The notes below the pieces were generated by a model. It was given only the letters and a program-made list of their open reading frames with translations. It was not told the origin of the DNA and ran no database searches. DNA of 64,000 bases, taken from NCBI GenBank assembly GCA_949316495.1, contig OX439004.1:5690185-5754184 (forward strand), given 5' to 3'. Below are positions 54,836 to 64,000 of this stretch, piece after piece. Origin of the DNA: Amphiduros pacificus. Its lineage: Eukaryota; Annelida; Polychaeta; Phyllodocida; Hesionidae. Within the stretch, counting starts at the first letter, position 1, and every line of letters begins with the position of its first letter. Position numbers and translations under genes: made by a program.

Positions 54836-55883
54836 TCACTTATTAAGTTTACGATTATGCTTTGAGTGCACAGGAGTAAAATTCACATCTGAAGGATCAC
54901 CTGTGTCCATCCTTTCCAAGGATTTACTTCTATTTATCTTACTTTTTACTTGATCTTTGCTTTCTTTTTTGTCTGATTTATGTATTGGTCTATTATTATT
55001 GATACTTTTATTATTGGATGATGTTGAGGGAGTTTGTGAAGAGGGTTTAGTGGATGTTGCTGTTGGTTGAGGTATTACTGGGATAGTGGATGTCGTGGTC
55101 TGAGTAGATGTAGCTGAAGATTTTGAGGTTTTTGTGAAAAAGGAATAATTTTTGTCATCGATTGGCCATGTAATTTCGGTTTGAATTGCTATTGATTTTG
55201 TTTCTTTAGTTTTTACAGAGCTGGCATAAGATGCCTTTGATGTGTTATAACTTTCTACTCGCTTCCGTGCCCGGAAAAGATATATTTTCAGTGTGTCGTA
55301 TTCGCTGAATTTCCTTCTCTTTTAAAAAGGAAGGACAATTCCGCGAATACGATGGATGATTGCCTTGGCAATTGACACATTTTATTATATTTGAAGAACA
55401 ATCGTCTCCACTGTGCTGAGCGGTACATTTTGGACATGTTTCATTACCTTTACATCGATCAGATCCATGTCCATACCTCTGACACTTGAAGCAGCGCAGA
55501 GGGTTTGGAATAAATACATCAACTCTAACGTTCAAATATCCAACTTTAATAGATGTTGGAAGCTGCGCTGCTTCAAATGTCAGAATAAACGTATTGATTG
55601 GAATTTTGACACCGTCCTTTTTTATAAATATCCGCTTGCATTGAACAACATCCTGGTCTTTGAGCTCATCCACTATCTCCTCCTCAGAAACTCCCACTAA
55701 ATCTGGGCATCTGATTACTCCTTTTTTATTGTTGAGAGTTTTGTGAGCTGTTATAATAACAGGAACTGTGGCCAACATTCGGCATCGTAGTAGATTGTCC
55801 GCATGGCTTTTCCGCTCAACCTCAATCAATAATTTATTTCCCATCTTTTTAACGGTTTTTGGTACCCCGGCAATGCCTTGTAT
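54836..55883 (-). pseudogene. LINE H ORF1, truncated by J and frameshifted
   Basis: 55245-55883 covers the RRM-like region and the three knuckles (CFKC, CPKC, CVNC). A two-base loss at about 55271 (gtgcccggaaaag against gtgcctctggaaaag) shifts the frame before the Ser/Thr-rich tail, which continues to the usual stop at 54836. The first 60 residues or so are cut off by the insertion of J. Confidence 0.85.
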
Positions 55884-58800
55884 GAATGAATGAATGGTTG
55901 CTTAGAGGCACATCAACCACTAAGGTTATTTAGTGCCTAAAAATGGTAAAAATTAATGAATGAATGGTTTCACATTAACACAATAAAGTGCCAAAACAGT
56001 AAAAATAGAAACGTAATATTGACTAGAAACAAAATGTAAATGTTAATACAATATGTAGATAACACAAGAATTTATAAACTGTGAACAGCATTTATATAAT
56101 ATCAATCAAATATAATAAATATGGATGATTTGTTTAAAAGACTTTATCAGTATGATGTTTTGCAGTTTTTGATAAATAAGTCAATGACATAAATAAACAA
56201 AAGCTCTGCCCTTAAAACTGATTATAAAGTCCTATGTGAGTTAAAAACGATACTATCACAGAAGTATCTACAGTATCAAATAACGTATGTAAATCTTGTA
56301 CATTAAAATATTGAGTTCTTATAATATCAAAATCGATACACTCAATTAAAATATGTTTAATAGTCAAAGCCCTTTGACAACCAATACATTCCGGTTGATC
56401 TTCACCTTTAAGCAGATAACAGTGCGTCAAATGACTATGACCTATTCTTATACGGGTTAAAACTGACTCTTCTCTACGGTTAATTCTAATAGCACCTTTA
56501 GTTTTGCCTAGAATGGGCTTAATTTCATGTAATTTATTAAAAATAGCTTCGTTCCAGCGTGATTGCCATTTAGAACGTAAAAAAACAGTAATATATTTCT
56601 TAAATTCTGTATAAGGTATTAGCATATTTATTGGCTGCTTATCCAATGCTGCCTTGGCAGCTTGGTCCGCAGCCTCATTTCCAAGGATTCCAATATGACT
56701 GGGAATCCAGTAAAAACGAATCTCTTTATTTTCCTCAGTACAGAGTTTATGATACCGTTCAAGGATATTTAAAATAAATGGATTTTTCCAATCCTTGGCT
56801 TTCAATGCTTGTAAACAAGACAAAGAATCAGAAAATATTAAAAATTTCCGATGTGGAGAAGTCTCCACATGATCTAAAGCTAGGTATAAAGCATGAAGTT
56901 CTGCAGAATAAATAGATGATTTATTTGGCAGACGTTCTGAATAAATATGATTGCCCTTAACAGCAGCTGCAGCAGCCTTGTCATCATCAAACGATCCATC
57001 AGTGTATATACACTGATATCCAGTGAAGATAGATTTTATTTCATTATATCTATTTATATACAGGGATGGATCGGTTGAGTATTTCTTTAATTCCGTCATG
57101 GCTAAATTAATATTTAAAGTTTCATAGGTCCATGGAGGTGTTTCTGGATATTGAAATTTAGCTATTTGATTCGGATTTAAATTTAAGGATTGTAAAGATT
57201 CCTTGATGCGAAGGCTAAAAGTTGGTATTGTATTTGGTTTATTTTCAAAAAGATCAACATAATTTGGATTGAATATAATATCATGTGCAGGATTGTCTGG
57301 ACAAGCTGCAATTTTTGCAGCATACTGAAGGGCAAGCTTTTCTCTTCTTAAATCAAGAGGCAGTTCATCTGCCTCAACTGCCAAGCTATCTGCAGGCGAG
57401 GTACGAAATGCACCAAGGCATAATCTTAAACCTTGATTTTGTACAGGATCAAGCATTTTAATATAAGATGGGCGTGCTGATCCATATATCATACACCCAT
57501 AATCAAGCTTAGAACGTACCAGCGCTCTGTATAATTGTAATAAAATATTGCGGTCCCCTCCCCAATCGGTATGGGCAAGAACTCGTAATAAATCTAATGC
57601 CTTCTGGCATTTCTTTTTAACGTATTTAATGTGAGGAATAAAAGATAATTTCCTGTCAAAAATAAGTCCAAGAAACTTGGTTTCTTCGACAACAGGTATC
57701 CGAGTTTGACCTAAATAAAGATCAGGATCTGGGTGAACCTTCCATTTTTTACAAAAGTGCATACACACAGTTTTCTTTAAAGAAAATTAAATCCATTATG
57801 ATCAGCCCATTCTTGTAATCTATTTAAGTGTTGTTGGAGCTGTCGTTCTATTGTATGCATGCTTGTGGACCTGTAGCTTAAGTTGAAATCATCAACAAAA
57901 AGTGAGCAATCTGCTCCAGGCCTCATACAATCAACAATGCTGTTAATTTTAATAATAAAAAGGGTCACTGACAATATACTTCCCTGTGGAACACCCATTT
58001 CCTGATCAAAAGCATCAGAGAGTGATGCACCCACTCGAACTTTAAAATGTCTGTTTGATAGAAAATTTTGAATAAAAAGGGGTAAACGACCCCTTAATCC
58101 CATATCATATAAATCGCTCATTATCCCATATTTCCATGTGGTGTCATATGCCTTTTCTAAATCAAAGAAAATACTCACCACATGCTCACCTTTTATAAAA
58201 CCCTCTCTTATAAATGTCTCTAAACGTACCAGGTGGTCAATAGTACTTCGAGTTTTTCTAAAGCCACTTTGTGCAACAGAAATATAAGCTGCAGTTTCCA
58301 AAAACCAAACTAAACGCTCATTAATCATTCGTTCCATTGATTTACAAATACAACTTGTTAAAGCAATGGGACGATAATTATTTGAATCTGATGAATCTTT
58401 GCCAGGTTTGGGAATGGGAATGATAGTGGCTTCCCTCCATGAAGGAGGAAAATCACCGCTTTCCCAAATGTTATTAAAAATATCTAAAAGATGCCCAAGT
58501 GATTGGTCAGGGAGATGTTTAAGGATTTGGTAGTGAATTTGATCAGGTCCAGGAGCAGTATCATGCGATTTATCCAAAGCAAGTTTCAAATCTTCTATTG
58601 TAAATAATTTATTATATACTTCCAAGTTATGGGATATAAAATTTAGTTGGTTTCTTTCTTTTCTATTTTTTATTTGTTGAAATTTGGCAGAATAATTATT
58701 GGATGAGGAATTTTTGGAAATGGTTTGACCTATTGTGTTGCCTATTTCGGTGGGATTTGTAATTAATTGGCCATTATGATTTAGATGTTTGATCCTTGCT

Positions 58801-59171
58801 CCACCTCCCTTCCCAGTAATTTTACGCACCATATCCCAGCATTTCTTAATTGGTGAACGTGTATTTAATTTAGAAACATATACTTTCCAGCTTTTTCTTT
58901 TACTTATTTTAATAATGTAACGGGCTTTAGCTCTCTTTATACGAAACTGGTGCAAATTATATTGAGTTGGCTGTCGATTAAATTTTTTCAGAGCTTTTTT
59001 CCGCTCCTTGACAGCTTTTTTGCACTCATCATTAAACCAGGGTTTTTCTTTAATTTTAGAATTTGGCTTTGATTTGGGAATACACCCATCAGCAATATCA
59101 TACAATGTATCTGTAAAAACTTGAAGAGGATCATCTACATTGTTAAAAAGTTCTGGAGTTATTCTATTGAA
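55884..59171 (-). mobile_element. LINE J, 3' part, inserted in H
   Basis: Tail, 3' UTR and ORF2 back to just after the endonuclease, then interrupted by K at about 59171. The 5' part is expected beyond the window. The sequence is closest to B. Confidence 0.9.
56212..59171 (-). pseudogene. LINE J ORF2, split by K, one frameshift
   Basis: 57777-59105 and upstream sequence to the K junction hold the linker and RT through FVDDF. 56212-57768 holds the thumb, RNase H (YTDGS, SAELHAL, FSDS and GNEAAD all present) and the knuckle. One C is lost at about 57786 (agaaaattaaatcc against agaaaacttaaatcc), between the palm and thumb. The endonuclease lies outside the window. Confidence 0.88.
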
Positions 59172-59504
59172 TGAATGAATGAATGGTTGCTTAGAGGCAC
59201 ATCAACCACTAAGGTTATTTAGTGCCTAAAAATGGTAAAAATGAATGAATGAATGAATGGTTTCACATTAACACAAAAAAGTGCCAAAACAGTAAAAATA
59301 GAAACGTAATATTGACTAGAAACAAAATGTAAATGTTAATACAATATGTAGATAACACAAGAATTTATCAACTGTGAACAGCATTTATATAATATCAATC
59401 AAATATAATAAATATGGATGATTTGTTTAAAAGACTTTATCAGTATGATGTTTTGCAGTTCTTGATAAATAAGTCAATGACATAAATAAACAAAAGCTCT
59501 GCCC

Positions 59505-62500
59505 TTAAAACTGATTATAAAGTCCTATGTGAGTTAAAAACGATACTATCACAGAAGTATCTACAGTATCAAATAACGTATGTAAATCTTGTACATTAAA
59601 ATATTGAGTTCTTATAATATCAAAATCGATACACTCAATTAAAATATGTTTAATAGTCAAAGCCCTTTGACAACCAATACATTCCGGTTGATCTTCACCT
59701 TTAAGCAGATAACAGTGTGTCAAATGACTATGACCTATTCTTATACGGGTTAAAACTGACTCTTCTCTACGGTTAATTCTAATAGCACCTTTAGTTTTGC
59801 CTAGAATGGGCTTAATTTCATGTAATTTATTAAAAATAGCTTCGTTCCAGCGTAATTGCCATTTAGAACGTAAAAAAACAGTAATATATTTCTTAAATTC
59901 TGTATAAGGTATTAGCATATTTATTGGCCGCTTATCCAATGCTGCCTTGGCAGCTTGGTCCGCAGCCTCATTTCCAAGGATTCCAATATGACTGGGAATC
60001 CAGTAAAAACGAATCTCTTTATTTTCCTCAGTACAGAGTTTATGATACCGTTCAAGGATATTTAAAATAAATGGATTTTTCCAATCCTTGGCTTTCAATG
60101 CTTGTAAACAAGACAAAGAATCAGAAAATATTAAAAATTTCCGATGTGGAGACGTCTCCACATGATCTAAAGCTAGGTATAAAGCATGAAGTTCTGCAGA
60201 ATAAATAGATGATTTATTTGGCAGACGTTCTGAATAAATATGATTGCCCTTAACAGCAGCTGCAGCAGCCTTGTCATCATCAAACGATCCATCAGTGTAT
60301 ATACACTGATATCCAGTGAAGATAGATTTTAGTTCATTATATCTATTTATATACAGGTATGGATCGGTTGAGTATTTCTTTAATTCCGTCATGGCTAAAT
60401 TAATATTTAAAGTTTCATAGGTCCATGGAGGTGTTTCTGGATATTGAAATTTAGCTATTTGATTCGGATTTAAATTTAAGGATTGTAAAGATTCCTTGAT
60501 GCGAAGGCCAAAAGTTGGTATTGTATTTGGTTTATTTTCAAAAAGATCAACATAATTTGGATTGAATATAATATCATGTGCAGGATTGTCTGGACAAGCT
60601 GCAATTTTTGCAGCATACTGAAGGGCAAGCTTTTCTCTTCTTAAATCAAGAAGCAGTTCATCTGCCTCAACTGCCAAGCTATCTGCAGGCGAGGTACGAA
60701 ATGCACCAAGGCATAATCTTAAACCTTGATTTTGTACAGGATCAAGCATTTTAATATAAGATGGGCGTGCTGATCCATATATCATACACCCATAATCAAG
60801 CTTAGAACGTACCAGCGCTCTGTATAATTGCAATAAAATATTGCGGTCCCCTCCCCAATCGGTATGGGCAAGAACCCGTAATAAATCTAATGCCTTCTGG
60901 CATTTCTTTTTAACGTATTTAATGTGAGGAATAAAAGATAATTTCCTGTCAAAATTAAGTCCAAGAAACTTTGTTTCTTCGACAACAGGTATCCGAGTTT
61001 GACCTAAATAAAGATCAGGATCTGGGTGAACCTTCCATTTTTTACAAAAGTGCATACACACAGTTTTCTTTAAAGAAAACTTAAATCCATTATGATCAGC
61101 CCATTCTTGTAATCTATTTAGGTGTTGTTGAAGCTGTCGTTCTATTGTATGCATGCTTGCTGACCTGTAGCTTAAGTTGAAATCATCAACAAAAAGTGAG
61201 CAATCTGCTCCAGGCCTCATACAATCTACAATGCTGTTAATTTTAATAATAAAAAGGGTCACTGATAATATACTACCCTGTGGAACACCCATTTCCTGAT
61301 CAAAAACATCAGAAAGTGATGCACCCACTCGAACTTTAAAATGTCTGTTTGATAGAAAATTTTGAATAAAAAGGGGTAAACGACCCCTTAATCCCATATC
61401 ATATAAATCACTCATTATTCCATATTTCCATGTGGTGTCGTATGCTTTCTCTAAATCAAAAAATATACTAACCACATGTTCGCCTTTTATAAAACCCTCT
61501 CGTATAAATGTTTCTAAACGTACCAGATGGTCAACAGTACTTCGCGTTTTTCTAAAACCACTCTGTGCAACAGAAATATAAGCCGCAGTTTCTAAAAACC
61601 AAACTAAACGCTCGTTAATCATTCGTTCCATTGATTTACAAATACAACTTGTTAACGCAATGGGACGATAATTATTTGAATCTGACGAGTCTTTGCCAGG
61701 TTTGGGAATAGGAATGATAGTGGCTTCACTCCATGAAGGAGGAAAATAACCACTTTCCCAAATATTATTAAAAATATCCAAAAGATGCCCAAGTGTTTGG
61801 TCAGGGAGGTGTTTGAGGATTTGATAGTGTATATGATCAGGTCCAGGAGCGGTATCATGGGATTTATCTAAAGCAAGTTTTAAATCTGATATTGTGAATG
61901 GCTTATTATATTGTTCCAAGTTATTAGATATGAAATTTAGTTGGTTTCTTTCTTTTCTATTTTTTATTTGTTGAAATTTGGCAGAATAATTATTGGATGA
62001 GGAATTCTTGGAAATTGTTTGACCTATTGTGTTACCTATTTCGGTGGGATTTGTAATTAATTGACCATTATGATTTAGATGTTTGATCCTTGCTCCACCT
62101 CCCTTCCCAGTAATTTTACGCACCATATCCCAGCATTTTTTAATTGGTGAACGTGTATTTAATTTAGAAACGTAATCTTTCCAACTTTTTCTTTTGCTTA
62201 TTTTAATAATATAACGGGCTTTAGCTCTTTTTATACGATATTGGTGCAAATTATATTGAGTTGGCTGTCGATTAAATATTTTTAAAGCTTTTTTCCGCTC
62301 CTTGACAGCTTTTTTGCACTCATCATTAAACCAGGGTTTTTCTTTAATTTTAGAATTTGGCTTTGATTTGGGAATACACCCATCAGCAATATCATACAAT
62401 GTATCCGTAAAAACTTGAAGAGGATCATCTACATTGTTAAAAATTTCGGGAGTTATTTTATTAAAACAGGAAGTTTGAAATTTTGCCCAATCGGCTTTAT

Positions 62501-63242
62501 GAAATTTCCACTTGGGGATTCGTTCGTCTAGTGGAGGAAAATGGTTATTTAAAATAATGGGGTAATGATCACTACCCCATTGATCTTCCTCTACTTCCCA
62601 GGAATAGTCTAAAAATAAATTTGGAGTGCACATGGAGAGATCTATTGATGTTAAAGAGCCTGTAGCAGGATGTAAATATGTCGGGGAATAGTCATTCCAA
62701 AGGCACAAACTATTATTATTTAAAAAATCTTCTATTATACGTCCTTTGGCATCAGTATTATTTCTGCCACCCCAAAGATAGTTGTGAGCATTAAAGTCAC
62801 CAACTAGCACATACGGTTGTGGCAGCTGAGTTATTAAGTTATTTAAATCTGTAATATTTATTGGTTCACTTGGTGGCAAATATACTGAACATATTGTTAA
62901 TGTATTGTGCAGGGTAATCCTGACTGCAGAAGCTTGTAAATTAGTATTTAATGTCACTTTACTTTGGGGTATACAGGATTTAACAAAAATAGAAACTCCG
63001 CCATGTGCTCGGTCCATTGCATCTATTGAACCAACTTTATTATAAGGTACATACCCCTTAAATGTTGTGGAATTATCTTTGAATTTAGTTTCTTGTAAAC
63101 AAATTACAGATGCGTTATATTTTTGGGCTAATAACTCCAGTTCTGGCCTGTTTGCCTCGAATCCTCTACAGTTCCATTGTATGATACTGCTGATAGCCAT
63201 ATTAAAAATAATGAGGATAAATATAGGATTTAACATAATCAT
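59505..63242 (-). CDS. LINE K ORF2
   Basis: 1245 aa, uninterrupted, with start overlapping the ORF1 stop as ATGA (as in G). Endonuclease, RT and RNase H catalytic residues are intact. Unusual residues: QPYVLVGDF in the endonuclease, WNDYSPTYL, FLGLNFDRKLSF in the RT thumb, and ELLLDLRREK where other copies have ELPLDLRREK. Confidence 0.93.
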   Translation of the reverse strand: MIMLNPIFILIIFNMAISSIIQWNCRGFEANRPELELLAQKYNASVICLQETKFKDNSTTFKGYVPYNKVGSIDAMDRAHGGVSIFVKSCIPQSKVTLNTNLQASAVRITLHNTLTICSVYLPPSEPINITDLNNLITQLPQPYVLVGDFNAHNYLWGGRNNTDAKGRIIEDFLNNNSLCLWNDYSPTYLHPATGSLTSIDLSMCTPNLFLDYSWEVEEDQWGSDHYPIILNNHFPPLDERIPKWKFHKADWAKFQTSCFNKITPEIFNNVDDPLQVFTDTLYDIADGCIPKSKPNSKIKEKPWFNDECKKAVKERKKALKIFNRQPTQYNLHQYRIKRAKARYIIKISKRKSWKDYVSKLNTRSPIKKCWDMVRKITGKGGGARIKHLNHNGQLITNPTEIGNTIGQTISKNSSSNNYSAKFQQIKNRKERNQLNFISNNLEQYNKPFTISDLKLALDKSHDTAPGPDHIHYQILKHLPDQTLGHLLDIFNNIWESGYFPPSWSEATIIPIPKPGKDSSDSNNYRPIALTSCICKSMERMINERLVWFLETAAYISVAQSGFRKTRSTVDHLVRLETFIREGFIKGEHVVSIFFDLEKAYDTTWKYGIMSDLYDMGLRGRLPLFIQNFLSNRHFKVRVGASLSDVFDQEMGVPQGSILSVTLFIIKINSIVDCMRPGADCSLFVDDFNLSYRSASMHTIERQLQQHLNRLQEWADHNGFKFSLKKTVCMHFCKKWKVHPDPDLYLGQTRIPVVEETKFLGLNFDRKLSFIPHIKYVKKKCQKALDLLRVLAHTDWGGDRNILLQLYRALVRSKLDYGCMIYGSARPSYIKMLDPVQNQGLRLCLGAFRTSPADSLAVEADELLLDLRREKLALQYAAKIAACPDNPAHDIIFNPNYVDLFENKPNTIPTFGLRIKESLQSLNLNPNQIAKFQYPETPPWTYETLNINLAMTELKKYSTDPYLYINRYNELKSIFTGYQCIYTDGSFDDDKAAAAAVKGNHIYSERLPNKSSIYSAELHALYLALDHVETSPHRKFLIFSDSLSCLQALKAKDWKNPFILNILERYHKLCTEENKEIRFYWIPSHIGILGNEAADQAAKAALDKRPINMLIPYTEFKKYITVFLRSKWQLRWNEAIFNKLHEIKPILGKTKGAIRINRREESVLTRIRIGHSHLTHCYLLKGEDQPECIGCQRALTIKHILIECIDFDIIRTQYFNVQDLHTLFDTVDTSVIVSFLTHIGLYNQF

Positions 63243-64000
63243 TTAAGTTTATGATTATGTTTTGAGTGAACAGGTGTAAAATGTGTATCGGAAGGATCAC
63301 CTGTGTCCATCCTTTCTAAGGATTTAGTTCTATTTATTTTAGTTTTGCTTTGATCTTTGATTTCTTTTTTGTCTGATTTCTTAACTGGTCTGTTGCTATT
63401 TACATTTTTACTGGATGATGTGGAGGGAGTTTGTGAAGAGGTTTTAGTGGATTGAACTGTTGGTATATTTATTGCTGGGGTAGTGGGTGTTTGGGTTTGA
63501 GTGGATGTTCCTGAAGATTTGGAGGTATTTGAAAAATAGGAATAATTCTTTTCATCGATTGGCCAGGTTATCTCTGTCTGTATTGCTATTGTTTTTGTCT
63601 CTTTGGTTTTTAAGGCGGTAGCATAGGATGTTTTGGAATTATTAAAACTTTCTACACGTTTACGTGCCTCAGGAAAAGAAATGCTTTCGGTGTGGCGTAT
63701 TCGCTGAATTTCCTTCTCTTTTAAAAATGAAGGACAATTCCGCGAATACGATGGGTGATTGTCTTGACAATTCACACATTTCATGGTTTCCGAAGAACAC
63801 TCTTCTCCACTATGCTGGGCTGTACATTTCGGGCAAGTTATGTTTCCTTTGCATTGATCAGATCCATGTCCATACCTCTGACACTTGAAGCAGCGCAGAG
63901 GGTTTGGAATGAAAACATCAACTCGGACGTTTAAATAGCCAACTTTAATAGATGTTGGAAGCTGCGCTGCTTCAAATGTCAGAATGAATGTATTGATTGG
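63239..64000 (-). CDS. LINE K ORF1, partial at window edge
   Basis: Open for 254 codons to the edge, covering the end of the RRM-like region (VGYLNVRVDVFIPNPLR), three knuckles (first CFKCQRYGHGSDQC, second with HSGEEC, third CVNCQDNHPSYSRNC) and the Ser/Thr tail. It ends KHNHKLK, shorter than G. It is G-like but clearly distinct, for example SETMKCVNC and PAINIPTVQST. Confidence 0.88.
   Translation of the reverse strand, partial: PINTFILTFEAAQLPTSIKVGYLNVRVDVFIPNPLRCFKCQRYGHGSDQCKGNITCPKCTAQHSGEECSSETMKCVNCQDNHPSYSRNCPSFLKEKEIQRIRHTESISFPEARKRVESFNNSKTSYATALKTKETKTIAIQTEITWPIDEKNYSYFSNTSKSSGTSTQTQTPTTPAINIPTVQSTKTSSQTPSTSSSKNVNSNRPVKKSDKKEIKDQSKTKINRTKSLERMDTGDPSDTHFTPVHSKHNHKLK

Larger units (their letters stand above)
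50998..55883 (-). mobile_element. LINE H, main body
   Basis: Resumes with the second copy of I's target-site duplication. It carries ORF2 with one frameshift and most of ORF1, and is cut at about 55883 by J inside ORF1. Its 5' end must lie beyond the window. The N-terminus of ORF2 is G-like (YVIY..SIDIMDR) but the RNase H region is B/C-like, so H is a mosaic. Confidence 0.9.
59172..64000 (-). mobile_element. LINE K, inserted in J, running off the window
   Basis: Tail, 3' UTR, complete ORF2 and the C-terminal two-thirds of ORF1; the 5' end lies beyond 64000. It sits at the fourth nesting level (F, H, J, K). Leader and RT start are G-like (NPIFILIIFNMAIS, TISDLKLALDK), part of the endonuclease is C/E-like (RITLHNTLTICSVYLPP), and everything after the palm is B-like, so it is a mosaic. 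Confidence 0.92.

Noticed and set aside
14646-64000. Telomeric head-to-tail retrotransposon array (HeT-A/SART-like)
   Set aside because: Copies interrupt one another internally with target-site duplications and are flanked by minisatellite and unique DNA. No telomeric repeat is present.
14646-64000. LTR retrotransposon or retrovirus cluster
   Set aside because: No long terminal repeats, protease, integrase or primer-binding site. The APE-type endonuclease, CATT tails and 5' truncation are those of LINEs.

Overview
The window is AT-rich animal DNA dominated by non-LTR retrotransposons (LINEs). I see no bacterial operons, tRNAs, rRNAs or CRISPR arrays. LINE-derived sequence fills nearly everything right of about 14.6 kb. 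The families present suggest an invertebrate, possibly a mollusc or another lophotrochozoan: I/Nimb-like LINEs with endonuclease, reverse transcriptase (RT) and RNase H, plus CR1-like and L1/Tx1-like relics. That taxonomic guess is inference.

Left part (1-14.0 kb): mostly single-copy-looking, gene-poor DNA with relics. A 5'-truncated CR1-like LINE lies on the minus strand at the left edge (1-912), and a close relative lies inverted at about 11.24-12.37 kb. An unrelated RT fragment (about 1.4-1.6 kb) and an L1/Tx1-like ORF2 relic (about 2.6-2.96 kb) are also present. Old pieces of the I/Nimb-like family appear as a solitary 5' UTR (9.68-9.96 kb), an RNase H fragment (10.7-11.06 kb) and an ORF1 zinc-knuckle fragment (12.37-12.74 kb). 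One possible host terminal exon lies at 8287-8577 on the minus strand. Several tandem repeats and a pair of 73-75 bp inverted repeats complete this part.

Minisatellite (14.03-14.65 kb): an array of 25 and 31 bp units. It resumes in related form at 26.29-26.52 kb, on the far side of the first LINE nest.

Right part (14.65-64 kb): eleven copies or fragments of one I/Nimb-like LINE, named A to K here, all in the same (minus) orientation and nested in one another. B sits in A; E in D; G and H in F; I and J in H; K in J. Full-length copies are about 5.8 kb and encode ORF1 (about 405-409 aa, RRM-like region plus three CCHC knuckles) and ORF2 (about 1243-1245 aa: endonuclease, RT, RNase H, C-terminal CCHC). 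B, C, E and G keep both ORFs open. K keeps ORF2, and its ORF1 is open to the window edge. Target-site duplications of 12-15 bp are visible for A, B, G and I. The 3' end is a (CATT)n tetranucleotide tail behind a stem-loop, not poly(A).

On top of the insertions, two tandem segmental duplications (offsets 6200 and 7607 bp) have copied a flank of minisatellite plus unique DNA to 26.3, 32.5 and 40.1 kb. Their breakpoints lie in LINE copies, which points to unequal crossing-over between LINEs. ORF1 and ORF2 work together as the retrotransposition machinery: ORF1 is expected to bind the RNA, and ORF2 to nick the target, prime on it and copy the RNA.
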